A stretch of DNA of 64,000 nt from Komagataeibacter rhaeticus (lineage in GTDB: Bacteria; Pseudomonadota; Alphaproteobacteria; Acetobacterales; Acetobacteraceae), in assembly GCF_003207855.1 (NCBI RefSeq), contig NZ_NKTZ01000010.1:37111-101110 (forward strand). The letters run 5' to 3'. The first letter of the stretch is position 1, and every line of letters begins with the position of its first letter. Shown one piece after another: positions 46,055-55,076 of this stretch. The notes beneath the pieces are model-generated. The model was not told where the DNA came from. It was given only the letters and a program-made list of their open reading frames with translations, and did no database searches. Position numbers and translations under genes: made by a program.

Positions 46055-46969
46055 ATGCTCCAGCTCACGCAGGTCCGGTGTTTTGTCACGGTTGCGGATG
46101 AACTGCATTTTGGCCGCGCCGCCGCCCGGCTGAACATGACGCAGCCACCACTAAGCCGGCAGATCCAGCTTCTGGAACACGCGCTGGGCGTGGAACTGCT
46201 GGAGCGCAGCAGCCGCAGCGTGCGGCTGACCCATGCCGGTGCGGTCTTCCTGCCGCAGGCCCGCAGCCTGCTGCGCCATGCCGAGGACGCGGCACTGCTG
46301 GCCCGCCGCGCCCGGCGTGGCGCGCTGGGGCAGGTTGCGGTCGGGTTCACGCCATCGGGGAGCTATGATTTCCTGCCCCGCCTGATCCATGGCGTGCGTG
46401 AGGCCCATCCCGAAATTGAACTGACACTGGAGGAAATGGTTACCCGCGACCAGGTTGCCGCCCTTGCCGCCCACCGCATCGACCTGGCCTTCGTGCGGCC
46501 GCCCTTCAGTGCGGTGGAAACCCGCGCCCACCGGGTGCTGGCCGAACCCATGGTGGCCGCCCTGCCCGCGGGCCACCCGCTTGCGGCCCTGCCCGCGCTG
46601 GCACCGGCCGACCTGGAGGGGCAGGACCTGATCATGTATTCCATCCTGGGCGGCGGCTATTTCCATGACCTTGTCCACCGCCTGCTGGCCCAGGCGAACA
46701 TCCAGCCGCGCCTTGTCCATCACCTGAACCAGATCCACGCCCTGCTCTCGGTCGTAAAGACCGGGGTGGGACTTGCCCTGATCCCGCAATCCGCATCCCG
46801 GCTGGGGATCGACAGCGTGGTCTGCCGCCCGCTGGCCTTTGGCGCGGATGTCCAGGCGGAGCTGTACATGCTGCACCGGGCGCACAATGTCAGCCCCGTG
46901 CTGGCCAATGTCATGGCGGCCGTAACCCGTATGGCCGGAACACAGGCCCCTGCCCCGCCCGCCGCCTGA
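46055..46969 (+). CDS. LysR-family transcriptional regulator
   Basis: 304 residues. Winged helix at 1-60 (MLQLTQVRCFVTVADELHFG, MTQPPLSRQIQLLE) and an effector-binding domain from about 90 (LGQVAVGFTPSGSYDFLPRLI). Divergent to the dehydratase gene with a 135-bp shared promoter region, the standard arrangement for a LysR activator of its neighbour with a pathway metabolite as effector. The longer open frame upstream runs through the dehydratase and is not coding. Confidence 0.85.
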   Translation: MLQLTQVRCFVTVADELHFGRAAARLNMTQPPLSRQIQLLEHALGVELLERSSRSVRLTHAGAVFLPQARSLLRHAEDAALLARRARRGALGQVAVGFTPSGSYDFLPRLIHGVREAHPEIELTLEEMVTRDQVAALAAHRIDLAFVRPPFSAVETRAHRVLAEPMVAALPAGHPLAALPALAPADLEGQDLIMYSILGGGYFHDLVHRLLAQANIQPRLVHHLNQIHALLSVVKTGVGLALIPQSASRLGIDSVVCRPLAFGADVQAELYMLHRAHNVSPVLANVMAAVTRMAGTQAPAPPAA

Positions 46970-46977
46970 TGGCGGGC

Positions 46978-47002
46978 GATCAATGCCCACCGTGCATTGA
47001 TC
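46978..47002. promoter_or_regulatory. Perfect 9-bp inverted repeat after the LysR gene
   Basis: GATCAATGC-CCACCGT-GCATTGATC starts 9 bases after the LysR stop and is followed by ACCAAGTCTGGTTTT. It may be a weak terminator, or a binding site for a regulator of iolG. Confidence 0.45.
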
Positions 47003-47193
47003 CATACCAAGTCTGGTTTTGACGCAATGCCCCGTCCCGCGTTGCCGCGTGGACGGCCGGATGCGTCCTGCAGGCCGCCGGTCGGACCAGAGGGAGAATA
47101 CAGGGCAATCATGACCAGAAGGCGGGGCACAGATTTCACGCGCCTTGCGTCATACGCAGGAATTCACAAATCACCCAAAAAATACTGAATGGC

Positions 47194-47211
47194 GCAATAA
47201 AAATTGCGTAT
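47194..47211. promoter_or_regulatory. Candidate IolR operator ahead of iolG
   Basis: GCAATAAAAATTGCGTAT, 19 bases before the iolG ATG. It contains the perfect palindrome CGCAAT-AAAA-ATTGCG (47193-47208) and matches 15 of 18 bases with a site before iolD. A repressor bound here would cover the start region. Confidence 0.55.
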
Positions 47212-47230
47212 CAGGTCAGGGAAACCTTTC

Positions 47231-48238
47231 ATGCTTGGAATTGGGGTACTGGGCTGCGGGCGGATTGGCGCCATGCATGCCACCAATATTGCCGCACATC
47301 CCCGCGCACGGGTCGCGGCAGTATATGACATCAACCCGGACGCCGCACGGGCGGTCTCCCTTGCCACCGGCGCGCCGGTCATGGCATCGGCCGCCGGCGT
47401 GCTGGCAGCACCCGATGTGGACGCGGTGCTGATTGCCACGGCAACCGATACCCATGCCGACCTGCTGGAACAGGCGATTGCCGCGGGCAAGCCGGTACTG
47501 TGCGAAAAACCGATCGACCTCAGCCTGGAACGGGTGGACCGCTGCGCCGCCGCCATTGCGGGCACGACCCTGCCGGTGCAGATCGGCTTCGTGCGGCGTT
47601 TCGACCCCGGCCACAGGGCGGTGTGCGCGGCGGTGCGCGATGGCACGCTGGGTACACTGTATCAGGTCATCATCACCTCACGCGATCCGGGCCTGCCGCC
47701 GGCTGCCTATCTGGCCAGATCCGGCGGCATCCTGCGGGACATGACCATCCATGATTTCGACATGGCGCGCTTCATTCTGGATGAGGAACCCACCGAAGTC
47801 TTCGCCACCGGCTCCCGTCTGGTGGCGCCCGCGCTGATGGAGACGCTGGGGGATCATGACACGCTGACGGTGGTGATGAAAACCGCATCGGGCCGGCAGG
47901 CGGTGCTTATCAACGCGCGTGAGGCCGCCTATGGCTACGACCAGCGGGTGGAAGCCTTTGGCAGCCGGGGCATGGCGGTATCGGAAAACCGCCGCCCGCA
48001 CCACATGGTCCTGTCCGGTGCCGACTTTACCGACCATGCCGCGCCGCTGCTGAACTTCTTCATCGAACGCTACCGCGAGGCGTTCGATGCCGAGATCGAC
48101 GCCTTTGTCGATGCGGTGGAAAACGGCCGCCCGGTTGCCGTAGGCTACAATGACGGGCGCCAGGCGCTGGTCCTGGCCGAAGCCGCGCTGAAATCCCTGC
48201 ATGAAGGGCGCATGGTGCGGGTAAGCGAGATCGGGTAG
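47231..48238 (+). CDS. iolG: Inositol 2-dehydrogenase
   Basis: 335 residues. It oxidises myo-inositol to scyllo-inosose with NAD. Rossmann motif GVLGCGRIGAMHA at 4-16, CEKPIDLS near 95, GFVRRFDPGH near 122 and DMTIHDFDMARF near 170 are typical of IolG. AGGGAAACC lies just before the ATG, and the in-frame upstream part is dropped. The candidate IolR site overlaps its leader. The next gene in the same direction is an MFS transporter 166 bases on. It is the entry enzyme of the cluster. Confidence 0.88.
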   Translation: MLGIGVLGCGRIGAMHATNIAAHPRARVAAVYDINPDAARAVSLATGAPVMASAAGVLAAPDVDAVLIATATDTHADLLEQAIAAGKPVLCEKPIDLSLERVDRCAAAIAGTTLPVQIGFVRRFDPGHRAVCAAVRDGTLGTLYQVIITSRDPGLPPAAYLARSGGILRDMTIHDFDMARFILDEEPTEVFATGSRLVAPALMETLGDHDTLTVVMKTASGRQAVLINAREAAYGYDQRVEAFGSRGMAVSENRRPHHMVLSGADFTDHAAPLLNFFIERYREAFDAEIDAFVDAVENGRPVAVGYNDGRQALVLAEAALKSLHEGRMVRVSEIG

Positions 48239-48404
48239 CCGCCGTTGCCCATGGTGGCCATGGACAGGCATGGACGGGCATGGGCAACCGGGGGGCGGAC
48301 AATTTTTCGTTGCCGGTCAGTCGCCTGTTCCGTTCCGGCGCGGGGAATGCCAGAAGGGGGCTGGACATCCCTTTCCTGCATTCCTGTAGCCAGCACGGTT
48401 CATC

Positions 48405-49601
48405 ATGCTTTTCAAATCCCTGCCTGCCGGGGCCGTGATCGGCCTGTGGGCACTGTTCGCCTGCACCTTCACCGCGCTGACCAGCGAAGTCGCGCCCGTG
48501 GGCATCCTGATCGACATGGCACACGCCTTCCATATCATGGAAGGACAGGCGGGGCTGGCGGTCAGCGCCTTTGCGCTGCTGGTGGCGCTGGGTGCCGTGC
48601 CACTGACCATCCTGACCGCCCATATCGACCGCAAGCGGCTGATGGTGCTCTCGCTTTCGGGGTATGTGCTGTCCAATCTGGTGGTGGCCGTCGCGCCCAC
48701 GTTCGTCCTTGTCTGCGTGGGGCGGATGATTGGCGGGGTGGCGCATGCGCTGCTCATGTCCATCGTCTCGGCCTATGCGGCGCGCCTGGTGCCGCAGGCC
48801 ATGACGGGGCGGGCCATTTCCTTTGTCTATGGCGGGACCTCGCTTGGCGCGGTCCTGGGCGTTCCGGGCATGGCGGCGGCGGGGCAACTGGTGGGCTGGC
48901 GGATGGCCATGTTCATCCTGACCGGGCTTTCGCTTGTGCTGACGCTGTGCATCGCGTTTTTCCTGCCGCCGGTTTCCACCCCCGTGCATGTGCGCGAAAG
49001 CCTGCCCGCCATGCGTTCGCGCCGCGTCATGCGCATCTTCCTGGTGGTGGTTGTGGTGGACGGGGTCTTCTTCATTGCCCACAACCTGCTCTACACCTAT
49101 GTCACGCCCCTGTTGCTTGACCACGGGGTGGCGACGGGCGCGCTCAGCCTTGCCCTGCTGCTGACAGGCGGCATCAGCATCCTTGGCCTGTGGGGCGCGG
49201 GGCATCTGGTTGACCGCAACCCCGCCATGGGCGTGCTGGCGGGGGGACTGGCCATGCTGGTGGGCATGGGGCTGATATACGGGCATATCGTGTCGGGCTG
49301 GGTGGCGGTGGCGGCCGTGGGGCTGTGGTGCATCGGCTATTCGGGGCTGATCCCCTTTGTCATGTCCGGTGCGATCCGTGCGCGCGCCACCCATCCCGAT
49401 GTGGCCGGGGCCGCGATCAATGCCGCAAGCAATGTGGGCATCCTGCTGGGTTCGGCCGTGGGCGGGCGGGTGCTGACCGTCTATGGCTTTGGCGTGCTGA
49501 CGCCGCTTTCCATCGCCATCGTGGTGTGCGGCCTTGTTCTGGCACTGGGCAATCCGGCCGCCTTCCCCCACGCCCTGCCCGCTTCCGCGCAGGAGGATTA
49601 G
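48405..49601 (+). CDS. MFS transporter (DHA1, sugar-efflux type)
   Basis: 398 residues with twelve spans. Starts LPAGAVIGLWALFACTFTAL and has HIDRKRLMVLSLSGYVLSN between spans 2 and 3 and YGGTSLGAVLGVPGM in span 5, as in AraJ-like proteins. Position after iolG suggests it moves a cyclitol or a pathway intermediate; efflux is the commoner role of this subfamily. Substrate unknown. Confidence 0.8.
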   Translation: MLFKSLPAGAVIGLWALFACTFTALTSEVAPVGILIDMAHAFHIMEGQAGLAVSAFALLVALGAVPLTILTAHIDRKRLMVLSLSGYVLSNLVVAVAPTFVLVCVGRMIGGVAHALLMSIVSAYAARLVPQAMTGRAISFVYGGTSLGAVLGVPGMAAAGQLVGWRMAMFILTGLSLVLTLCIAFFLPPVSTPVHVRESLPAMRSRRVMRIFLVVVVVDGVFFIAHNLLYTYVTPLLLDHGVATGALSLALLLTGGISILGLWGAGHLVDRNPAMGVLAGGLAMLVGMGLIYGHIVSGWVAVAAVGLWCIGYSGLIPFVMSGAIRARATHPDVAGAAINAASNVGILLGSAVGGRVLTVYGFGVLTPLSIAIVVCGLVLALGNPAAFPHALPASAQED

Positions 49602-49631
49602 GCAGCCCCGGAAAGAAGAAAGGCAGCAGGA

Positions 49632-49708
49632 CGTTTTTGGTGAGGCTTTTTTCAGGACGCTTCAAAAAAAATGCCGCCCTTGGAATAAAGGCGGCACCAA
49701 AAACCTTG
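49632..49708. repeat. Dispersed repeat, near-complete copy
   Basis: Outer arms GTTTTTGGTG and CACCAAAAAC are intact. The GCCGCC..GGCGGC hairpin is conserved, while the first inner hairpin (GGCTTTTTTCAGGACGCTTC) has decayed. Same orientation as the copy at 4.2 kb. Confidence 0.75.
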
Positions 49709-49739
49709 ACTGTTTTATTATGATGCGTCCGGCAGATGG

Positions 49740-50150
49740 TCAGTGAACCGCCTGGCCACCCCCCAGCTCGCCCGTCAGGAACTGCGCCCGTCCGTTGCCG
49801 AATGACCAGTGCGCGTCCGCGTTCTCCACAACCGACACCATGACATCGGACGGCGCGATGCCGCATGCCTGTTCCAGGCGCTCGGTCAGCAGCCTGTAGA
49901 ATTCGGCCGTCTTGTCCGTCCCGCGCGGGCGGCTGAACATCTGCACCACCACCACCTTGTCGGTGCGGGGAATGTCCAGTCCCGTATCCTCCACGATCAT
50001 GTGTGAGGGCTTGTATTCCGATACAAGCTGGTAGCGGTCACGCCGGGGCACGGCAAAGGCTTCCAGCATGGCTTCATGCGCCGCGTCCAGCAGGGTGCGG
50101 ATCTCGGCGTCCGTGCGGCCTTCGAGCAGGTGGAAATGAAGAAGCGGCAT
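49740..50150 (-). CDS. Malonate semialdehyde decarboxylase
   Basis: 136 residues starting MPLLHFHLLEGRTD. Converts malonate semialdehyde to acetaldehyde and CO2. Counting from Pro1 after removal of Met, it has Asp37 (RRDRYQ), Arg73 and Arg75 (SRPR), Trp114, Phe116, Phe123 and Leu128, exactly the active-site set I remember for the Pseudomonas pavonaceae enzyme of the tautomerase superfamily. The flanking text also agrees (LLDAAHEAM, VEDTGL, FGNGRAQFLTGEL). A plain 4-oxalocrotonate tautomerase would be about 62 residues. AGGAGAACATCA precedes the ATG. It lies 78 bases after the sugar porter on the same strand, among inositol genes. Confidence 0.88.
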   Translation of the reverse strand: MPLLHFHLLEGRTDAEIRTLLDAAHEAMLEAFAVPRRDRYQLVSEYKPSHMIVEDTGLDIPRTDKVVVVQMFSRPRGTDKTAEFYRLLTERLEQACGIAPSDVMVSVVENADAHWSFGNGRAQFLTGELGGGQAVH

Positions 50151-50228
50151 TGATGTTCTCCTGATGCATGAAAAAGGAAAGGCGGGAGCACGCCACATGG
50201 CCCGCTCCCGCCATGGCACGGGCCGGCC

Positions 50229-51722
50229 TTACTTCCGGCCCGCAAGGTCGGTCAGGCCATCGGCCGGGGGCGTGGCCGGGGCCATGCCAGCCGCGGTGCG
50301 GCGGCGTTTTGGCGTAAGCATGACGCTTTCGATCTTTTCCAGCGCCACCCCCCTGGTTTCGGGGATATAGCGCTCGACAAACCACCATGAGAGCAGGGTG
50401 AACCCCGCAAAGAGCCACATCGGCAGCGCGCCATGGAACAGGGCGTCAAGCCTGTGGTTCTGCGCCATCATGGGGAAAAGCTGGCTGACGATGAAGTTCA
50501 TCACCCAGTTGGCGGAAACCGCGATGCTCATGCCCACCCCACGGATGCGGTTGGGGAAGATTTCGGCAATCAGCACCCATGTCAGCGGCCCCCAGGACAG
50601 GCCGAACAACAGCATGTAGATCAGCATGCCCATCAGCGCGGAATAGCCCTGCGTCTGGGTATAAAGCGCCCATGAGGCGATAAGCAGCCCGATGATCATG
50701 CCGATCGAGCCGATGCGGAACAGCGGCAGCCGCCCCTTGCGGTCAATCACCCAGCTCCCCAGCACCGCACCCGACACCGATGCCACGCCAATCCATATGG
50801 TCTGGAACAGGGCGTTCTGCACGCTGCCACTGACCGAGCCGAGCAGCAGCGGCGCGTAGTACATCATGCTGTTCACACCCGTAAGCTGTTGCAGCATGGC
50901 CACCATGGCGCCCACGAATATGATCCACCGCGCCCCGCGTGAGGAAACGGCGCGGCCCAGTGCCGAAGCCTCGACCTTGTGCTCGAGGGAGTCCTTGATT
51001 TCGGTCAGCACCGAACGCGCATGCCGTTCGTTCGAGATGCGGGTCAGGGTTTTCATGGCGTCATGGTCACGCCCGCGCAGCACATGCCAGCGCGGGGATT
51101 CCGGCATGAAGAAGATCGCAATGCAGAAGATCACGCAGGGTATGACTTCCGAGCCCAGCATCCACCGCCAGCCCACGGTCATGAGCCATTGCTCGCTGGC
51201 GCTGCGCGCTATCAGGTAGTTGACGATGAAAACCAGCAATTGCCCGCCCACAATGGCGAACTGTTCCATGTACAGTGCCCGTCCGCGCATGTCCTTTGGC
51301 GAGACTTCGGACATGTACATGGGCGAGATGGATGAGGCGACCCCCACCGCCACCCCGCCAATGAAGCGGTAGACCACAAAGGACGTGAACCCCGTGGCCA
51401 GCGCCGCCCCGATGGCCGAGCCGGTAAACAGCGCCGCCGAGACCGCCAGCGTGGGCTTGCGGCCAAACCGGTCGGCCAGCCAGCCCGAACCCGCGGCCCC
51501 CAGGATGCAGCCCAGCAGCACGTTGGACACCGCCCAGCCAATTTCCACAGGGGAGAGATGGAAATATGCCTGCAACGATTCCACCGCGCCGGAAATGACA
51601 GCCGTGTCATAGCCAAACAGGATGCCGCCAAGTGCGGCAATGGCACAGATACGCAATACATAGCCGATATCATGCCGGTCCGATCGGACGAACACGATGT
51701 CCTTGAGGGATTCCTTTACCAT
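50229..51722 (-). CDS. Sugar-porter MFS symporter (inositol/xylose type)
   Basis: 497 residues with twelve spans and the sugar-porter signatures GGILFGYDTAVISGA, DRFGRKP, PESPRWHVLRGR, QQLTGVNSMMYYAP, DRKGRLP and YIPETRGVALE. This branch includes bacterial myo-inositol (IolT) and pentose proton symporters; myo-inositol is favoured by context. Transcribed in the same direction as the ALDH-aldolase operon upstream, with 394 bases between. Confidence 0.85.
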   Translation of the reverse strand: MVKESLKDIVFVRSDRHDIGYVLRICAIAALGGILFGYDTAVISGAVESLQAYFHLSPVEIGWAVSNVLLGCILGAAGSGWLADRFGRKPTLAVSAALFTGSAIGAALATGFTSFVVYRFIGGVAVGVASSISPMYMSEVSPKDMRGRALYMEQFAIVGGQLLVFIVNYLIARSASEQWLMTVGWRWMLGSEVIPCVIFCIAIFFMPESPRWHVLRGRDHDAMKTLTRISNERHARSVLTEIKDSLEHKVEASALGRAVSSRGARWIIFVGAMVAMLQQLTGVNSMMYYAPLLLGSVSGSVQNALFQTIWIGVASVSGAVLGSWVIDRKGRLPLFRIGSIGMIIGLLIASWALYTQTQGYSALMGMLIYMLLFGLSWGPLTWVLIAEIFPNRIRGVGMSIAVSANWVMNFIVSQLFPMMAQNHRLDALFHGALPMWLFAGFTLLSWWFVERYIPETRGVALEKIESVMLTPKRRRTAAGMAPATPPADGLTDLAGRK

Positions 51723-52116
51723 TTACCCTTCTCCAGCAGTCACTTGTTCTTGTTGTTCTGTCGTGGTGAAGCAGGCCGGGCATGGCCCGGCGCCTGTGGG
51801 CGGGGCCTGTCGTGGCGGCATGCCGGCAACCGGTCATTGCCCGCGGCGCACCGGACTGTCCCGCACCCCCGCGCAATCTTCCCTGCGCGGTCCCCTGCGG
51901 CGCAGGGGAACCATAAGGCGGTCAGCCCGGCGCAACACTGTCAAAGGCGCTGGCAGGACAACAGTTGAGTGCAGATTTTAACGTATGTTTTTATTTGGGG
52001 TTCGCTATTATTATTTGTCTTTTATTTTATAACGCGAATTTGTGTAACCCCGACCCCGCCGCCGGCGGGCGTAACGCGCACCGGGATTTCCGGCGCAAGA
52101 CAGCACGCGGATGCGT
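51723..52116. other. 394-bp region upstream of the sugar porter
   Basis: AT-rich at 51960-52045 and GC-rich elsewhere. It must carry the terminator of the operon ending at 52117 and the promoter of the porter. On the minus strand TTGACAGTGTTGCG occurs at about 51929-51945, but no -10 box sits at the right distance. No gene seen. Confidence 0.4.
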
Positions 52117-53304
52117 TCAGGCCCCTACGGCCTCGCGCGGTTCGCGTGCGGCGGGGGCACGGGGCGCGCCTTCCATGCGCACATCCTTCCACGCCGCATC
52201 ACGGCTTGAATCATGGATGGTCTCCACCAGCGTCTGGATGCGCAGCCCGGCACGGAAACTGAACGGTTCCGGCCGCTGCCCAGCCAGGGCCTGCAGGTAG
52301 CCCGCCACCTCTATGGCCTTGAGGTCATTGAAGCCAAGCTGGTGGCCCGGTGCCACGCAGAACAGCCCGTAGGGCGGGTGGTCAGGCCCGGCCTCGATCC
52401 GGCGGAACCCCTTGCGGCCCCGTGCATCCCCACCCGAGAAGAAGTGCAGTTCGTTAAAGCGCTGCTGCGTGAAGGCCAGCGCGCCCCTGGTGCCGTAAAT
52501 CTCGAAATCATGCTGCATGGTCCGCCCGGTGGCGATCCAGTTGCCTTCGATCGATCCTGTGGCCCCGTTCTCGAAGCGCAGGAAGGCGCGCCCGATATCA
52601 TCCACCTGCACCATGCGGGTGCCGCCCTTGCCATCGGGGCGCTCATGGATGACGGTAACACAGTCGCCCATCACCTGCGTGATCGCGCCCGCCGCCGGAC
52701 CCATCAGGTATTCCGCCGTGGCCAGCGCGTGGCTGCCGATATCGGCCAGCGCGCCGCCGCCTGCGGGGTCCAGGCGGAAGGTGAAGGGCGATGTGGCATC
52801 GGCCATGTAATCTTCCGCATGCAGGCCCCGGTAGCCACGGATTTCACCCAGCTCGCCCGCCATGATCATGTCACGCGCCAGCGCGAACATGGGGTTGCAC
52901 AGGTAGTTGAAGCCGACCTGCGTCCTGATGCCCTTCGCCTCGGCGGCCTCGGCCATCTCACGGGCATCGGCGGCAAGCGGGGCCAGTGGCTTTTCACAAT
53001 AGACATGCTTGCCCGCCGCAATGGCGGCCAGCGCCATTTCCTTGTGAAAGGCATTGGGGGCGGTGATGTTCACCACATCGATTTCCGGGTCGTTGACCAG
53101 CGCGCGCCAGTCATCGGTGGAACGGGCAAAGCCCAGCGCCGCCGCCGCCGTGGCCGCCGCCTGTGCTGATATGTCGGCAAGGCAGGTCAGTTCCACCTGG
53201 TACGGCAGGTCGAACACGCGCGATGCGGTGGCATAGCCAAAGGCATGGGTGCGGCCCATGAAGCCGCTGCCGATCAGGCCGATACGCAGTTTGGGTTTGG
53301 TCAT
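52117..53304 (-). CDS. Gfo/Idh/MocA-family oxidoreductase
   Basis: 395 residues. NAD(P)-binding GLIGSGFMGRTHA near the N terminus, HVYCEKPLAPLA near 100, QVGFNYLCNP near 130 and GGGALADIGSHALATAEYL near 185 with the catalytic aspartate and histidine. Family members oxidise or reduce a ring or sugar hydroxyl; with iolG present, another inositol isomer or inosose is a natural guess. Its ATG overlaps the previous stop (ATGA). Last gene of a four-gene operon. Confidence 0.85.
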   Translation of the reverse strand: MTKPKLRIGLIGSGFMGRTHAFGYATASRVFDLPYQVELTCLADISAQAAATAAAALGFARSTDDWRALVNDPEIDVVNITAPNAFHKEMALAAIAAGKHVYCEKPLAPLAADAREMAEAAEAKGIRTQVGFNYLCNPMFALARDMIMAGELGEIRGYRGLHAEDYMADATSPFTFRLDPAGGGALADIGSHALATAEYLMGPAAGAITQVMGDCVTVIHERPDGKGGTRMVQVDDIGRAFLRFENGATGSIEGNWIATGRTMQHDFEIYGTRGALAFTQQRFNELHFFSGGDARGRKGFRRIEAGPDHPPYGLFCVAPGHQLGFNDLKAIEVAGYLQALAGQRPEPFSFRAGLRIQTLVETIHDSSRDAAWKDVRMEGAPRAPAAREPREAVGA

Positions 53305-54263
53305 TTTACGAACTCCCTGTTCACGATAAGGGCGGGATCAAGCGTGCCCGCAAAAAAATCCAGAACGTTCCTGATGGAATAGACGGCCATGCGTTCGGCC
53401 GCCTGCATGGTCAGCCCGGCAATGTGGGGGGTCAGGATGACCCGGTCGGATACCAGCAGCGGGCTGTCCGTGGCGGGCGGTTCGGGGTCGAACACATCCA
53501 GCCCCGCCATGGCCACGCGGCCATCGGCCAGCGCGCGGGCAAGGGCCGGTTCATCCACCACGCCGCCACGCGCGGTGTTGACGATGATCGTGCCCGGCCG
53601 GAGGTGCCGCAATTCGGCCTCCCCCAGCAGTGGCCGGTCGGCGGGCGGGACATTGACCGAAATGATATCGGCCCATTCCAGTCCGGCCTCCAGTCCGCTC
53701 ACCTCCCGCACCGCCCCTGCGGGCCATGCCCCCCGGCGGGAAAGGAACGGGTCATAGGCACGGATCTCCATACCAAAGCCCGCCGCCATGGTGGCAAGGT
53801 GCCGCCCCGCCCGCCCGTAGCCCAGTATCAGCAGGCGGCGTCCCCCCACCTCGCCTGCCATAAGCCGGTTGCGCCACGCCCACTGGCCATCGCGCACGGC
53901 GTGGTCCGCCGCCAGCAGGTGCTTGGTGCAGGCCAGGATCAGCGTCATGGCATGCTCGGCAACCGAGACGGAGTTCACATCGCCCGCAATGCACAGGCAG
54001 ATGCCACGGGCGTCCAGCGCATGGATGTCCACCGCGTCATAACCCACGCCATGACGGGAGACGATGCGCAGCCTGTCCGCCTTTTCCACCGTCCGGGCGG
54101 AAAGCGGCTGGGTGCGCAGCACCAGCGCGTCCGCCCGCGCGATAAGGGGGGCGTAACTTGCTTCCGATACGTCCTCCACATAATCATAGGTGACGCCGGG
54201 GGTGCGATCGAGCAGCGCGATGCCTGCGGGGTGCAGGCGGCCCGCAATCAGGATATGGGGCAT
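53301..54263 (-). CDS. D-isomer-specific 2-hydroxyacid dehydrogenase
   Basis: 320 residues. Nucleotide-binding LLILGYGRAGRHLA at about 143-156, and catalytic residues arginine in NTARGGVVDEP, glutamate in FDPEPP and histidine in LTPHIAG. It interconverts a 2-keto acid and the 2-hydroxy acid. In this operon it could reduce a keto acid released by the aldolase, or act on an upstream hydroxy acid. It overlaps the aldolase stop by one base (TGATG) and the next gene by four. Confidence 0.85.
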   Translation of the reverse strand: MPHILIAGRLHPAGIALLDRTPGVTYDYVEDVSEASYAPLIARADALVLRTQPLSARTVEKADRLRIVSRHGVGYDAVDIHALDARGICLCIAGDVNSVSVAEHAMTLILACTKHLLAADHAVRDGQWAWRNRLMAGEVGGRRLLILGYGRAGRHLATMAAGFGMEIRAYDPFLSRRGAWPAGAVREVSGLEAGLEWADIISVNVPPADRPLLGEAELRHLRPGTIIVNTARGGVVDEPALARALADGRVAMAGLDVFDPEPPATDSPLLVSDRVILTPHIAGLTMQAAERMAVYSIRNVLDFFAGTLDPALIVNREFVK

Positions 54264-55075
54264 CAGTACACCCCTTCATGCACGACGCTTACGCTGTCAC
54301 GGCTGAGCAGGGTGCGGAATTTCGCGACACTGGCCCCGGCGGCGGCGGCAAGCAGGCGCGAATCACCCGATACGGTGGTCATGTCGAAGCCCCAGCCTAT
54401 GGCGCGCGCCGCGTATTCCGGTGTGCCACAATGCAGGGCGGCGCGGATGCCCGCGTTCTGGCACGCAGCCAGGATTTCGTGCAGCCGTTCGATCATCTCC
54501 GGCTCCTCGCGGTCAAAACCGGGGGGCAGCCTGCCGCCTTCCAGGCTGAGCGTCAGGTCGGCGGGGCCGACATACAGGCCGTCCAGCCCCGGCGTTGCGG
54601 CAATTTCCGCCAGGTTGTCCATGCCCTGCCGGGTCTCGATCATGGCAAAGGCCAGGATCTCGCCATTCGCGCAGCCGGCATAGTTGCTGCCCGCCGCAAA
54701 CGAAACCCGGGTGGGGCCGAAACTGCGCTGGCCGCCGGGGGGGTAGCGCATGTAGCTGACAAACTCGGCCGCCTGCCGCGCCGTGTTCACCATGGGGCAG
54801 ATCACGCCGTAAGCCCCGGCATCAAGCATTTTCATGATGATGCCCGGCTCCAGCCACGGCACGCGCACCATGGGGGCCACGCCCGAGGCCCGCATCGCCT
54901 GCATCATGGGCAGCGCACTGTTATAGTCCAGCGCGCCGTGCTGCACGTCGATGGTAACAGAGTCATAGCCCTGTGCGGCCATGATCTCGGCGGTGAAGGG
55001 ATTGCCGATCGAGCACCAGCCATTCAGCGCGGGTTTTCCCTGCGCCCAGAGCTGCCTTACGGGATTGGGGATCAT
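54263..55075 (-). CDS. HpcH/HpaI-family 4-hydroxy-2-oxoacid aldolase
   Basis: 270 residues of the metal-dependent class II pyruvate aldolases. Catalytic positions match HpaI: His46 (DVQHG), Arg71 (VRVPW), Glu147 (MIETRQG) and Asp173 (GPADLTLSLEG). It splits 4-hydroxy-2-oxo acids into pyruvate and an aldehyde; HpaI itself gives succinate semialdehyde from the seven-carbon diacid. With malonate semialdehyde decarboxylase in the cluster, the six-carbon 4-hydroxy-2-oxoadipate is an attractive substrate. One base separates it from the aldehyde dehydrogenase stop, so the two are tightly coupled. Confidence 0.87.
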   Translation of the reverse strand: MIPNPVRQLWAQGKPALNGWCSIGNPFTAEIMAAQGYDSVTIDVQHGALDYNSALPMMQAMRASGVAPMVRVPWLEPGIIMKMLDAGAYGVICPMVNTARQAAEFVSYMRYPPGGQRSFGPTRVSFAAGSNYAGCANGEILAFAMIETRQGMDNLAEIAATPGLDGLYVGPADLTLSLEGGRLPPGFDREEPEMIERLHEILAACQNAGIRAALHCGTPEYAARAIGWGFDMTTVSGDSRLLAAAAGASVAKFRTLLSRDSVSVVHEGVY

Positions 55076-55076
55076 G

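Noticed and set aside
48060..49571. 503-codon leftward open frame rich in His, Gln and Gly
   Set aside because: Antisense to iolG and the MFS transporter; composition is typical of shadow translation.
49740..50150. 4-oxalocrotonate tautomerase
   Set aside because: Twice the length, and it has the decarboxylase residue set Asp37, Arg73 and Arg75.
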